Source: JAMCRM01 sp041685075 (GTDB taxonomy: Bacteria; Acidobacteriota; Terriglobia; Bryobacterales; Bryobacteraceae). From it: a stretch of 16,976 nt of DNA. This document shows positions 6,982 to 14,487 of the stretch, one piece after another. The position numbers and the translations under genes are program-made. How positions within the stretch are numbered: the stretch's first letter is position 1; every line of letters begins with the position of its first letter. The DNA is taken from positions 1-16,976 of the forward strand of contig JAWLGN010000099.1 in the NCBI GenBank assembly GCA_041685075.1. The letters are read 5' to 3'. Below the pieces are notes generated by a model. The model did not search any database. It saw nothing but the letters and a program-made list of their open reading frames with translations, and was not told the origin of the DNA.

Positions 6982-8650
6982 GCTTGCCATGCGCCATCCC
7001 GACAGCGGCCAGTTGCTCCGCTACGCCGACGGCGAACTGCCGGCGCGCGAGGCGCGCCAGGTGCGGGCGCACCTGGAAGCCTGCTGGCAGTGCCGTACCG
7101 AACTCGAGCAGCTCCAGGAAACCGTCGGCGATTGCGTCCGCTACCGCGCCCTGATGGCCGAGCACCTGCCGCCGCCCCCCGCGCCGTGGATGAACATCTA
7201 CCGGCGCTTCGAACAGATGGACGCCCAGCCGGCCCGCCCCCGCCTGTGGGAGCGGCTGCGGGCGGCCGCCGGCAGCACGGCCGTGGCCCGCTGGGCGCCC
7301 GCGGCGCTCGCCCTGGTGCTGGTTTTCGCCCTCATCGTGCACCAGTGGCGCAATGCCCCTTCGGTGCAGGCGGCCGTGCTGCTCCAGAAGGCGGTCGAAG
7401 CGGCGGAAGAGCGGCCCCCGGCGCCGTACCGCCTGCGTTTCCGTACGGAGGACCGGGAGGTCAGCCGCGCGGCCGCGGGAGCGCAGCCCGTGGCCGTCGA
7501 TCCCGAGGCCGCGGAAACCCTGGCCCGGCTCCAGGCGCTCTTCCGGGCGGCGAATTATAATTGGGAAGATCCGCTCAGCGCCCGCTCTTTCCAGGCCTGG
7601 CGCGGCGGGTTGGAGAACAAGCGGGATGAAGTCTCCGACCTGGGCGACTGCTACCGGATTCAGACCACCGCCGAGACGGGCGAACTGATGCAAGCCACCC
7701 TCAAGCTGGACGCGCGCGACCTGCGGCCCATCGAAAGCCGCCTGGAGTTCCGCGACAGCGTGTGGGTGGAGATCGTCGCGGTGGCCGCCCGGCCCGTGGC
7801 GCCTCCGCCGCTGGCGAGTTCCGCGCCGCCGGCCCCGCCCGCTCCTGTCGCCGTGGCGCCCTCCTCCGCCACCCTCGCCGACGAGCTTCAGGTGCTGGCC
7901 GCCTTGCACCAGGTAGGCGCCGACCTCGGCGACCCGGTCGAAGTGACCCGCACCGGCGGCCGCATCCTGGTGAGCGGCGTCGGGGTCGCGCCGGAGCGCC
8001 GCCGCCGCATTCAGGACGCCCTGGGCGGCCTCGCCAACGTGGTGGTGCGTTTCTCCGACCCCGGCGATGCGGAACTGCTTCCCCCGGCCTATGCTTCCGA
8101 GCGCGCCGTCGGCGGCGGGCACACGGAGTACGACGGGCGCCTGGCGGAACAACTCGGCGGGCGCCTTCACTTCGAGCGCCTCTCCGCCGAACTGCTGGAC
8201 CGCAGCGACTCCATGATGGCGCGCGCCTATGCCCTGCGCCGCCTGGCGCAGCGCTTCCCTCAGGAAGCGGAGGACCGCCTCTCCGCCGGCGACCGCGAAC
8301 TGCTGCACGAACTCGGCCGGGAACACGCCGAGGCGCTGGGCGAACACGCCGCCGCCATGGAACGGATCCTGATCCCGGCCATGGAGCCGCTCGGCGGAAC
8401 GCCCCCCGGCGCGCCGCCGGCCATCGCTCCGCGGCCCTGGCAGCCGGCCGCGGAAGAGATCTTCCGCTCCGCCCGCCGCGTGGAAACGCTCCTGGCCGCC
8501 ATGCTGGGCGCCGCTTCCGGGGAGGTTCCCGCCACCGGGCTTCCCTCCGAACTGCTGGCCGCCATGGCGGAACTGCGGGTACGCGTGGAAGCCTGGGAGG
8601 ACCGGCGCGGCGCACCGCCCGCCCGAGAGGCTGGAGCCGCCCGGAGATGA
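6974..8650 (+). CDS. Large membrane-bound zinc-finger anti-sigma protein with BON-like module
   Basis: Predicted anti-sigma factor holding the upstream ECF sigma at the membrane until a signal arrives. The cytoplasmic N-terminus has the zinc-binding anti-sigma pattern H-x3-C-x2-C (His33, Cys37, Cys40 in RAHLEACWQC), with His8 as a possible upstream ligand. One membrane helix runs over about residues 105-123 (WAPAALALVLVFALIVHQW). The remaining 435 residues should lie in the periplasm: a mixed segment at 130-270, an Ala/Pro-rich linker at 273-297, a stretch at 300-362 (VEVTRTGGRILVSGVGV, then GLANVVVRF) with the strand-helix-strand look of a BON domain, and a long, probably helical, Ala/Glu/Leu/Arg-rich tail. 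At 558 residues it is more than twice the usual length of such factors. The GTG start has a good ribosome site; the 3' end overlaps the receptor gene by ATGA. The anti-sigma role is well supported; the periplasmic parts are interpretive. Confidence 0.8.
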   Translation: MSRLAMRHPDSGQLLRYADGELPAREARQVRAHLEACWQCRTELEQLQETVGDCVRYRALMAEHLPPPPAPWMNIYRRFEQMDAQPARPRLWERLRAAAGSTAVARWAPAALALVLVFALIVHQWRNAPSVQAAVLLQKAVEAAEERPPAPYRLRFRTEDREVSRAAAGAQPVAVDPEAAETLARLQALFRAANYNWEDPLSARSFQAWRGGLENKRDEVSDLGDCYRIQTTAETGELMQATLKLDARDLRPIESRLEFRDSVWVEIVAVAARPVAPPPLASSAPPAPPAPVAVAPSSATLADELQVLAALHQVGADLGDPVEVTRTGGRILVSGVGVAPERRRRIQDALGGLANVVVRFSDPGDAELLPPAYASERAVGGGHTEYDGRLAEQLGGRLHFERLSAELLDRSDSMMARAYALRRLAQRFPQEAEDRLSAGDRELLHELGREHAEALGEHAAAMERILIPAMEPLGGTPPGAPPAIAPRPWQPAAEEIFRSARRVETLLAAMLGAASGEVPATGLPSELLAAMAELRVRVEAWEDRRGAPPAREAGAARR

Positions 8651-11637
8651 ATGCCGGCCGCTTCATGGCCCTCCTTCTCCTGTGCCTGCTGAGCTGTGCG
8701 CCGGTTGCCGCCCGTCCCGGCACCTACCTGGCCGGTTCCATCCTGGACCCTTCCGAGGCGCGCGTGCCCGGTGCGCAGATCACCGTCGTCGACGAGGAAA
8801 CCGGCTTCCGCCGCGTTACGCAATCCGGCCTGGATGGCCGCTACCTGGTGGCCTCGCTGCGCCCCGGGGTCTACAAGGTCACGGTGCGCAAGGACGGCTT
8901 CCGTACCGTCATCCACTTCGGCGTGCGGCTGGAGGCGGCGCGCCCCGCGCGCCTGGATTTCATCCTCCCGGTGGGCAGCACCCAGGAGACCATCACGGTT
9001 TCGGGCGAGGCCCCGCCGGTCAACCGCGAAAGCGCCGCCCTCGGTGTGGTGCTCCCGCGCGAGGAGATGGACCGCCTGCCGCTCAACGGCCGCGGCGTCC
9101 TCAGCCTGGTGGAACTGGTTCCCGGAACCGTCGTAACCCCCGCCACGCGCGGCGAATCCGGCCAGTTCACCGCCAACGGCCAGCGCCCCAACACCCATTA
9201 CTTCACCGTGGATGGCGCCAGCGCGAATACAGGGGTCAGCGGCGGCGGGTTGCCCGCGCAATCCACCGGCGGCGCCCTGCCCGGCATGAGCGCCATCGGC
9301 AGCCTGCATTCCCTGGTCTCGCTGGACGCCATCGAGGAGATGCGCGTCGAGACTTCCACCGTCCTGCCGGAGTTCGGCCGCCTGCCCGGCGCCACCGTCT
9401 CGCTCAGCACCCGCTCCGGTTCCAACCAACTGCACGGCTCCCTGTTCTATGCCTTGCGGCACGAGGCCCTGAGCGCCAACGACTGGTTCGCTAACCGCCA
9501 GGGCGACACTCGCGCCGCTCTCCGGATGCACGACTTCGGCCAGAGCCTGGGCGGCCCCATTCGCCGCGACCGGAGCTTCTTCTTCCTCTCCTACGAAGGC
9601 ATGCGGCTGCGCCAGCCCTTTGCCTGGCGCGCGCCCGTGCCGTCGCTTGCCGCGCGCGCCGCCGCGGCCGAGTGGGCGCGGCCGGTGCTGGACCTCTACC
9701 CCCTGCCCACCGGCGCCGACTTCGGCAACGACCTGGCCGAGTGGAGCGGGCGCAACCGGCGGCCCTCCCGCCTGGATGCCGCCAGCCTGCGCCTGGACCA
9801 CGCTTGGAGCGGTTCGGTAAGCTCCTTCGCACGCTACCATGAGGCGCCTTCCTGGAACGAATTCGGCAGTTCCCAAATCAACCGCCTGGACCTGCGCTCC
9901 CGCAGCCTCACCCTGGGGCTGAACGCGCGGCCCGGCGCCGGAGCCGTGTTCGATTCCCGCATCAACGGCTCCAGCGCGTACCTCTCCTCGCACTGGCGGC
10001 AGGCCGGCCAGGCCGGCGGCTGCGCCCTGGAAGCGGCCATCGCTCACTTCCTGCGCTCCTCCGAGGCCGGCTGCGGCTACCTGGCGCGCTTTGCCATCGC
10101 GGGCGTTGGCGACCTGGTATCCGGCCACGAAGGCCGGCGCCGCCAACGGCAGTTTCAGGCCGTGCAGACCGCCACGCTCTACCGCGGCGCCCACACCGTG
10201 CGGTTGGGCCTGGACTACAGGCTGCTCGCGCCCTCGCGCTACGACGCCTCCGGCTCCCTGAGCATCATCACCGACACCGTGGCGGACCTCAGCGGCGACA
10301 GCAACTACTGGATGGGCATCACCGACCCGCGGCGGGGTAGCACCGCGCTCCACGAGCTTTCCCTCCTGGCGCAGGACACCTGGCGCATCAGCCCCTCCCT
10401 CACCGTCACCGGAGGCGTGCGCTGGGAGTTCACCCCCGCGCCCGTGCCCGACCCCGAGGCCTACTTCCTGGACCCGGAACGCAACATCGTGGTGGAGGAA
10501 TCGCGCCCTCTCTGGCCCCGCACCTACGGCAACTTCGCGCCGCGCATCGGCCTGGCGTACGCGCCGGGCAGGGAAGGGAAGACCGTCCTGCGCGCCGGCG
10601 CCGGGCTATACTACGCCTCCAGCATCAGCATCGCCACGGACCTCATCAACGGCGGCCCGCTGGACATCTGGCAGCACCTCAGCCCGCGCCACTCGCCGTT
10701 CTCCACGCTGCTGAGCTTCGGTTTCCTGCGCGACCTGCGGCTGCCCCTGGTGAAACAGTGGAGCGTTTCGGTGGAGCGCGAACTGGCCGACGGCGAGACC
10801 GTGTCCGTAGGCTACGCGGGTTCGGCCGGGCGGCGCCTCATCCGCCGCGAGATGGGAGGCGCCGGCAGCAGCCCGGTCTCCTGGGTGGCGCTGGCTACCA
10901 ATCACGGGGCCTCCGATTATCACGGCTTGCAACTGGTCTACCGCCGCAGGCTGAAGCGGCGCCTCCAGGTGCTGGCGACATACAACTGGTCGCACTCCAT
11001 CGACAACAGCTCGACCGACGCCCTGGTGCACTGGGCCGGCGGCGGTCTCACCCCCCAATCGGACCGCGGCTCCTCGGATTTCGACGTGCGCCACGCCCTG
11101 AGCGCCGCCTTCACCTGGGAACTGCCCCGGGGCTGGGCGCTCGACGGCATCTTCCGCGCGCGCTCCGGCTTCCCCCTCACGGTCTTCGGCGCCGAGCGCC
11201 ACGCCGGGTTGATCTTCGCCAACGTCTTCCGCCCCGACGTCGTCGCGGGCCGCCCCGCGTGGGTGCCGGACCCCGCCGCCCCCGGTGGCAAGCGGCTCGA
11301 CAGCCAGGCCTTTCGCATGGCCGGCGAAGCCGTACAGGGCAACCTCGGGCGGAATGCCCTCACCGGCTTCGGCATGTCCCAGGCGGACCTGGCGCTGCGG
11401 CGCGAGTTCCGCCTTCGCGAGCACACCAGCCTGGAGCTGCGCTTCGAAGCCTTCAATGCTTTCAATCAGGCCAACTTCGGCGACCCGGCCAAGTACCTGG
11501 TCAGCCCCCTGTTCGGCCAGTCTTCCTCGATGCTCAACCTGATGCTCGGCACCGGCAGCCCGGCCAGCGGACTGGCGCCCATGTTCCAGAGCGGGGGCGC
11601 CCGCTCCGCGCAAGTGACGCTGCGGTTGCGGTTTTAA
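8647..11637 (+). CDS. TonB-dependent-receptor-like outer-membrane protein
   Basis: Outer-membrane beta-barrel transporter-like protein of the acidobacterial type, probably for uptake or sensing of a large substrate such as an oligosaccharide. The ATG at 8647 overlaps the anti-sigma stop (ATGA) and gives 996 residues; the frame stays open back to 7762, but that part is antisense-like code under the anti-sigma gene. A signal peptide (MALLLLCLLSCAPVAA) comes first; LLSC could act as a lipobox, though a VAA cleavage site is more likely. Residues about 24-110 form a carboxypeptidase-regulatory-like beta sandwich (GSILDPSEARVPGAQITVVD, LDGRYLVASLRPGVYKV). A plug-like region follows to about 265 (LPLNGRGVLSLVELVPG, VETSTVLPEFGR), then the barrel, ending in TLRLRF with the terminal aromatic typical of outer-membrane proteins. 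I see no secretin/TonB signalling domain before the plug and no clear TonB box. The operon with sigma and anti-sigma suggests a signalling role; substrate unknown. Confidence 0.85.
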   Translation: MNAGRFMALLLLCLLSCAPVAARPGTYLAGSILDPSEARVPGAQITVVDEETGFRRVTQSGLDGRYLVASLRPGVYKVTVRKDGFRTVIHFGVRLEAARPARLDFILPVGSTQETITVSGEAPPVNRESAALGVVLPREEMDRLPLNGRGVLSLVELVPGTVVTPATRGESGQFTANGQRPNTHYFTVDGASANTGVSGGGLPAQSTGGALPGMSAIGSLHSLVSLDAIEEMRVETSTVLPEFGRLPGATVSLSTRSGSNQLHGSLFYALRHEALSANDWFANRQGDTRAALRMHDFGQSLGGPIRRDRSFFFLSYEGMRLRQPFAWRAPVPSLAARAAAAEWARPVLDLYPLPTGADFGNDLAEWSGRNRRPSRLDAASLRLDHAWSGSVSSFARYHEAPSWNEFGSSQINRLDLRSRSLTLGLNARPGAGAVFDSRINGSSAYLSSHWRQAGQAGGCALEAAIAHFLRSSEAGCGYLARFAIAGVGDLVSGHEGRRRQRQFQAVQTATLYRGAHTVRLGLDYRLLAPSRYDASGSLSIITDTVADLSGDSNYWMGITDPRRGSTALHELSLLAQDTWRISPSLTVTGGVRWEFTPAPVPDPEAYFLDPERNIVVEESRPLWPRTYGNFAPRIGLAYAPGREGKTVLRAGAGLYYASSISIATDLINGGPLDIWQHLSPRHSPFSTLLSFGFLRDLRLPLVKQWSVSVERELADGETVSVGYAGSAGRRLIRREMGGAGSSPVSWVALATNHGASDYHGLQLVYRRRLKRRLQVLATYNWSHSIDNSSTDALVHWAGGGLTPQSDRGSSDFDVRHALSAAFTWELPRGWALDGIFRARSGFPLTVFGAERHAGLIFANVFRPDVVAGRPAWVPDPAAPGGKRLDSQAFRMAGEAVQGNLGRNALTGFGMSQADLALRREFRLREHTSLELRFEAFNAFNQANFGDPAKYLVSPLFGQSSSMLNLMLGTGSPASGLAPMFQSGGARSAQVTLRLRF

Positions 11638-14426
11638 GCCGAAGCCGCACCGGGCGTATTGCCCAGCAGCCGTGCCAAGGTTCCGGCATCCAATCGAGCC
11701 GCTGGCTGAAAGCTCTCCGACGCCATGTAGGCCAGCAGGCTGCGCAGCAGTTGCCGGGGCGCCGGTTGGTCGCGGTGCCCCGGCAGGTCCGCGGAGCAAA
11801 CCAGACAACGGCCGGCCCCCACCTGGGCCTCGAAGATGAGCCCCAGCCTGTGGTTGCGCCGGAAATTGTCGATCACCTGCACCACCGGGCGGAAAGCGGG
11901 GTCGGCTTCATCGAGAATCACCGGCCGCAAGTGCTTCACGATGTGCCACCACTGCCAATCGCTATGGAAGGATGTCGGGAACCCCGCCAATGCCGGGTGC
12001 TCGGGGTTGCACAGAATCCCCATGGTCCCGGGCGGGCTGTACCTCTCGAACATCGGATAGCACCAGAAATCGGGCACAAAGGCGCCCGCCGCGCTGTTCG
12101 CCCGTTGCCCGGGTTCCGGTATCAGGAGAACGCGGCCGCCGCGCGCCAGAATGGCCCGGGTTTCATCGTCGAACGCCCGCCGCACGTGGACCGCCGGCGG
12201 CACCCGCACCTCCGCCTGCGCCGGGTACACCCAAACCGGGTAGCTGTTTCTCACAGCGCCGCCCGCGAGAGAGATCTCAAACTCCACGCGCGACGGCGTG
12301 GGGCACTGGCCGAGCGGCGCCCGTACAACCCCGATGGACGTCAACCCGCCCTGGCGAATTGGCGGAGCCTTGAGACTGCCCGATTCGAGCACCCCGCCGG
12401 TCGAGCGCAGCACCCATTGCGCTCTCCCCTCGGGCAGCGCGCCACGGCCGTAGTTGGCAACCTGGAGTTCGGCTTCGAAGGTTTCCTCCGCCGTCCAGCA
12501 GTATTTCCGCATCCGCGCCAGCGCCACCACCGGCGCGCAGAAGCGGCGCCACTCCTCGGGTGTAATCAGCCCCTTGGAATCCATGAACGCGTCGAGAATT
12601 CCCACCAGCGCAGTGCCCTGGCCCGGGAAGTCCTGCAAGTCGAGCAGTTGAAAACCGCCGAAGCCGGGCGTGCGCAGCGCGGCTTCGATCTCTTCGCGAT
12701 AGCAGATCACCGCCAGCGCTCCGGACGCCCGCACGAAATCGTCCGCCTGGTCCAGCATGTGGGCAGCCTCCAGGCGGTCGCGAACGGCTTCGATGTTTTG
12801 TGCCCGCAGAACACCCGTGTACTTCGCCGCCTCGGCGATTCGCGGGTACACCTGGTACTGGCCGATCTCGTGGCTGATCACCGGGACCGCCACACCCTGG
12901 ATCGAAGCGCGGTAATCCGTCATGGTGGATGGCGGCCGGTTGTTGACGTGGCCTACCCAGTGCTTGGCGAAGGAGCCCCGCACGTATTTCTCATCCGGGC
13001 CGCCGGTGGCCTCCGCCCATTTGCCCGCGGTCCAGTAGGTGGTCCAGTAGTCGCACGCGACGGGCGGCTGGGGTTCCTGGTAGAAGTTGTTCGACCCGGC
13101 TGCGTACAGCCGGCTGGGGTCGAGCGCGCGGGCGTGCCGGGTGAGTTCATCCATCTCCTCGCCTCCGGCGCTGATCTCGTTCCCCCAGGCGAACATCACA
13201 AACGACGGATGATGCCCGTAGGCTTCGAGAATTCGCTCGCACTCCCGGGTAAGGAGCCTGCGCCGCTCCGGATCGGTGAAATCCTTCCCGCCGAACACGT
13301 GCAGTTCGGGTTGCATGTAGATGCCCAGGCGGTCCGCCGCGTCGAAGGCCGCCTCGGGCGGGCACCAACTGTGAAAGCGATAGTGGTTGATGCCGTAGGA
13401 TTGCGCGATCCGCAGCACCCGCAGCCAGCCCGCCATGTCCATGGGAGGGTAGCCGGTGAGCGGGAACACGCAGCAATCGGTCTTCCCGCGCAGGAAGACG
13501 GTGCGGCCGTTGATGGAAAACTGCGTCCCCGCGCGCCTGAAATCGCGCATCCCAAAGGCGATCTCGCAAAGGTCGCGGTGCCCGCCGGCTTCGAGCGATA
13601 CCGTCAGGCGGTAGAGCGCCGGGGTGAACTCGTCCCACAGCAGCGGCTCCCGCCCCATGGGGTATTCGATCTCCAGCGCGGTCTCGCCCTCCGCGGCGCG
13701 GAAACTATGGCGGCGGGCGGGCGGCCGGTGCGCCTTGGGATGGTTCCAGCCTTCCGCCGCCAGCCGCACCCAACCGGAAACCGGCGCCGCGGTGCGATTG
13801 CCAATCTTCACCCGTACCACCGCCGCGCCGCGCGCCGCATCCGGCGTTACCTGCACGCCGCGAATCCACACCGGATCGGCGGCGCGCAGTTCCATTCGCC
13901 CGAGGATGCCGTTCCAGTTGGTCTGGGTCTGGTCGGTCACCGCGTGGGAGTCTCCGCCCGGCGCGTTGCGAGTATTGTCTACCTCGACGAGCAGCGTATG
14001 CCGCCCGGGCGTCATCGCCTCGCTCAGGTCGTGCACGTGAGGCGTGCTGAGGCTCGCCTCGGCGCCCACCAGCCGCCCATTGACAAAGATCCGCGCGGAC
14101 TTGGTCCGCTCCAGAAACAGCGAAACCTGTTTGCCGGCCCAATCGCCGGGAATCTCCACCTCGCGCGCGTAGCACGCGGGTCCCACGTGGGAGAACCGGC
14201 GCGTGAGCCGGGAGATAATCGGCTTGGCGGGGTCGGCGGGCGTTCCGCGCCGGTTTTCGTCGGTGGTTCCGGGAAGGTTGACTTCGTCCGTCAATGGGCC
14301 TGCGCCCTCCGGCCCGAGCCGGAAGCCCCAGCGGCCCGCCAGCGAAATAACGCGGCTCTCCCTCGCGCGGGCCAGGGGAGCTACCCCAAGGCCGGCGGCG
14401 CCATACAAGAAGCGGCGGCGATTCAT
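11634..14426 (-). CDS. Tat-exported glycoside hydrolase family 2 enzyme
   Basis: Retaining exo-glycosidase of the beta-galactosidase/beta-glucuronidase/beta-mannosidase family, expected outside the cytoplasm. The ATG at 14426 gives 930 residues beginning with a twin-arginine signal (MNRRRFLYGAAGLG). Order of domains: galactose-binding-like jelly roll (about 30-190, with SARIFVNGRLVG), an immunoglobulin-like domain (190-290), then the TIM barrel with acid/base Glu417 in AWGNEIS and nucleophile Glu520 in ISHEIGQYQVYP. About 400 residues follow the nucleophile, including beta-rich segments and a C-terminal part (GRVLLIPEPG, LGLIFEAQVGAGRCLVCSADL) resembling the glutamine-amidotransferase-like fold of some large GH2 proteins. 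Its last codons overlap the receptor stop. It is divergent from the second sulfatase with 61 bp between starts, so the two may act on one polymer. Upstream TACAAT at 14444-14449 (minus strand) is a plausible -10. The sugar specificity is not readable. Confidence 0.9.
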   Translation of the reverse strand: MNRRRFLYGAAGLGVAPLARARESRVISLAGRWGFRLGPEGAGPLTDEVNLPGTTDENRRGTPADPAKPIISRLTRRFSHVGPACYAREVEIPGDWAGKQVSLFLERTKSARIFVNGRLVGAEASLSTPHVHDLSEAMTPGRHTLLVEVDNTRNAPGGDSHAVTDQTQTNWNGILGRMELRAADPVWIRGVQVTPDAARGAAVVRVKIGNRTAAPVSGWVRLAAEGWNHPKAHRPPARRHSFRAAEGETALEIEYPMGREPLLWDEFTPALYRLTVSLEAGGHRDLCEIAFGMRDFRRAGTQFSINGRTVFLRGKTDCCVFPLTGYPPMDMAGWLRVLRIAQSYGINHYRFHSWCPPEAAFDAADRLGIYMQPELHVFGGKDFTDPERRRLLTRECERILEAYGHHPSFVMFAWGNEISAGGEEMDELTRHARALDPSRLYAAGSNNFYQEPQPPVACDYWTTYWTAGKWAEATGGPDEKYVRGSFAKHWVGHVNNRPPSTMTDYRASIQGVAVPVISHEIGQYQVYPRIAEAAKYTGVLRAQNIEAVRDRLEAAHMLDQADDFVRASGALAVICYREEIEAALRTPGFGGFQLLDLQDFPGQGTALVGILDAFMDSKGLITPEEWRRFCAPVVALARMRKYCWTAEETFEAELQVANYGRGALPEGRAQWVLRSTGGVLESGSLKAPPIRQGGLTSIGVVRAPLGQCPTPSRVEFEISLAGGAVRNSYPVWVYPAQAEVRVPPAVHVRRAFDDETRAILARGGRVLLIPEPGQRANSAAGAFVPDFWCYPMFERYSPPGTMGILCNPEHPALAGFPTSFHSDWQWWHIVKHLRPVILDEADPAFRPVVQVIDNFRRNHRLGLIFEAQVGAGRCLVCSADLPGHRDQPAPRQLLRSLLAYMASESFQPAARLDAGTLARLLGNTPGAASA

Positions 14427-14487
14427 AGCGTGATTCGCACGGCATTGTACCCGGCGGCAGCGGCTGATGTACCTTGGTAGTCCGACC
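14427..14487. promoter_or_regulatory. Compact divergent promoter region for GH2 and second sulfatase
   Basis: The two divergent starts are 61 bp apart. On the minus strand GGTACA (14468-14473) and TACAAT (14444-14449) are 18 bp apart and could form a promoter giving the GH2 gene a leader of only about ten bases. On the plus strand TTGTAC (14445-14450) and TGTACC (14468-14473), 17 bp apart, match the consensus at three positions each. The two candidate promoters occupy the same bases face to face, so binding at one would exclude the other. All motifs are weak. Confidence 0.35.

Noticed and set aside
7762..8646. Upstream extension of the receptor reading frame by 295 residues
   Set aside because: This part is Arg/Pro/Gly-rich and lies under the anti-sigma gene in another frame. 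The signal peptide and the ATGA overlap place the true start at 8647.
8260..10353. A 697-residue open frame on the minus strand under the anti-sigma and receptor genes
   Set aside because: Low-complexity Gly/Ala/Val/His composition and no start context; antisense shadow of genes with intact motifs.
10758..14480. A 1240-residue open frame on the plus strand across the receptor end and the GH2 gene
   Set aside because: It overlaps two genes with clear domain motifs. Its translation is rich in Arg, Pro, Gly and His with no recognisable motif, which is expected for a shadow frame in GC-rich DNA.
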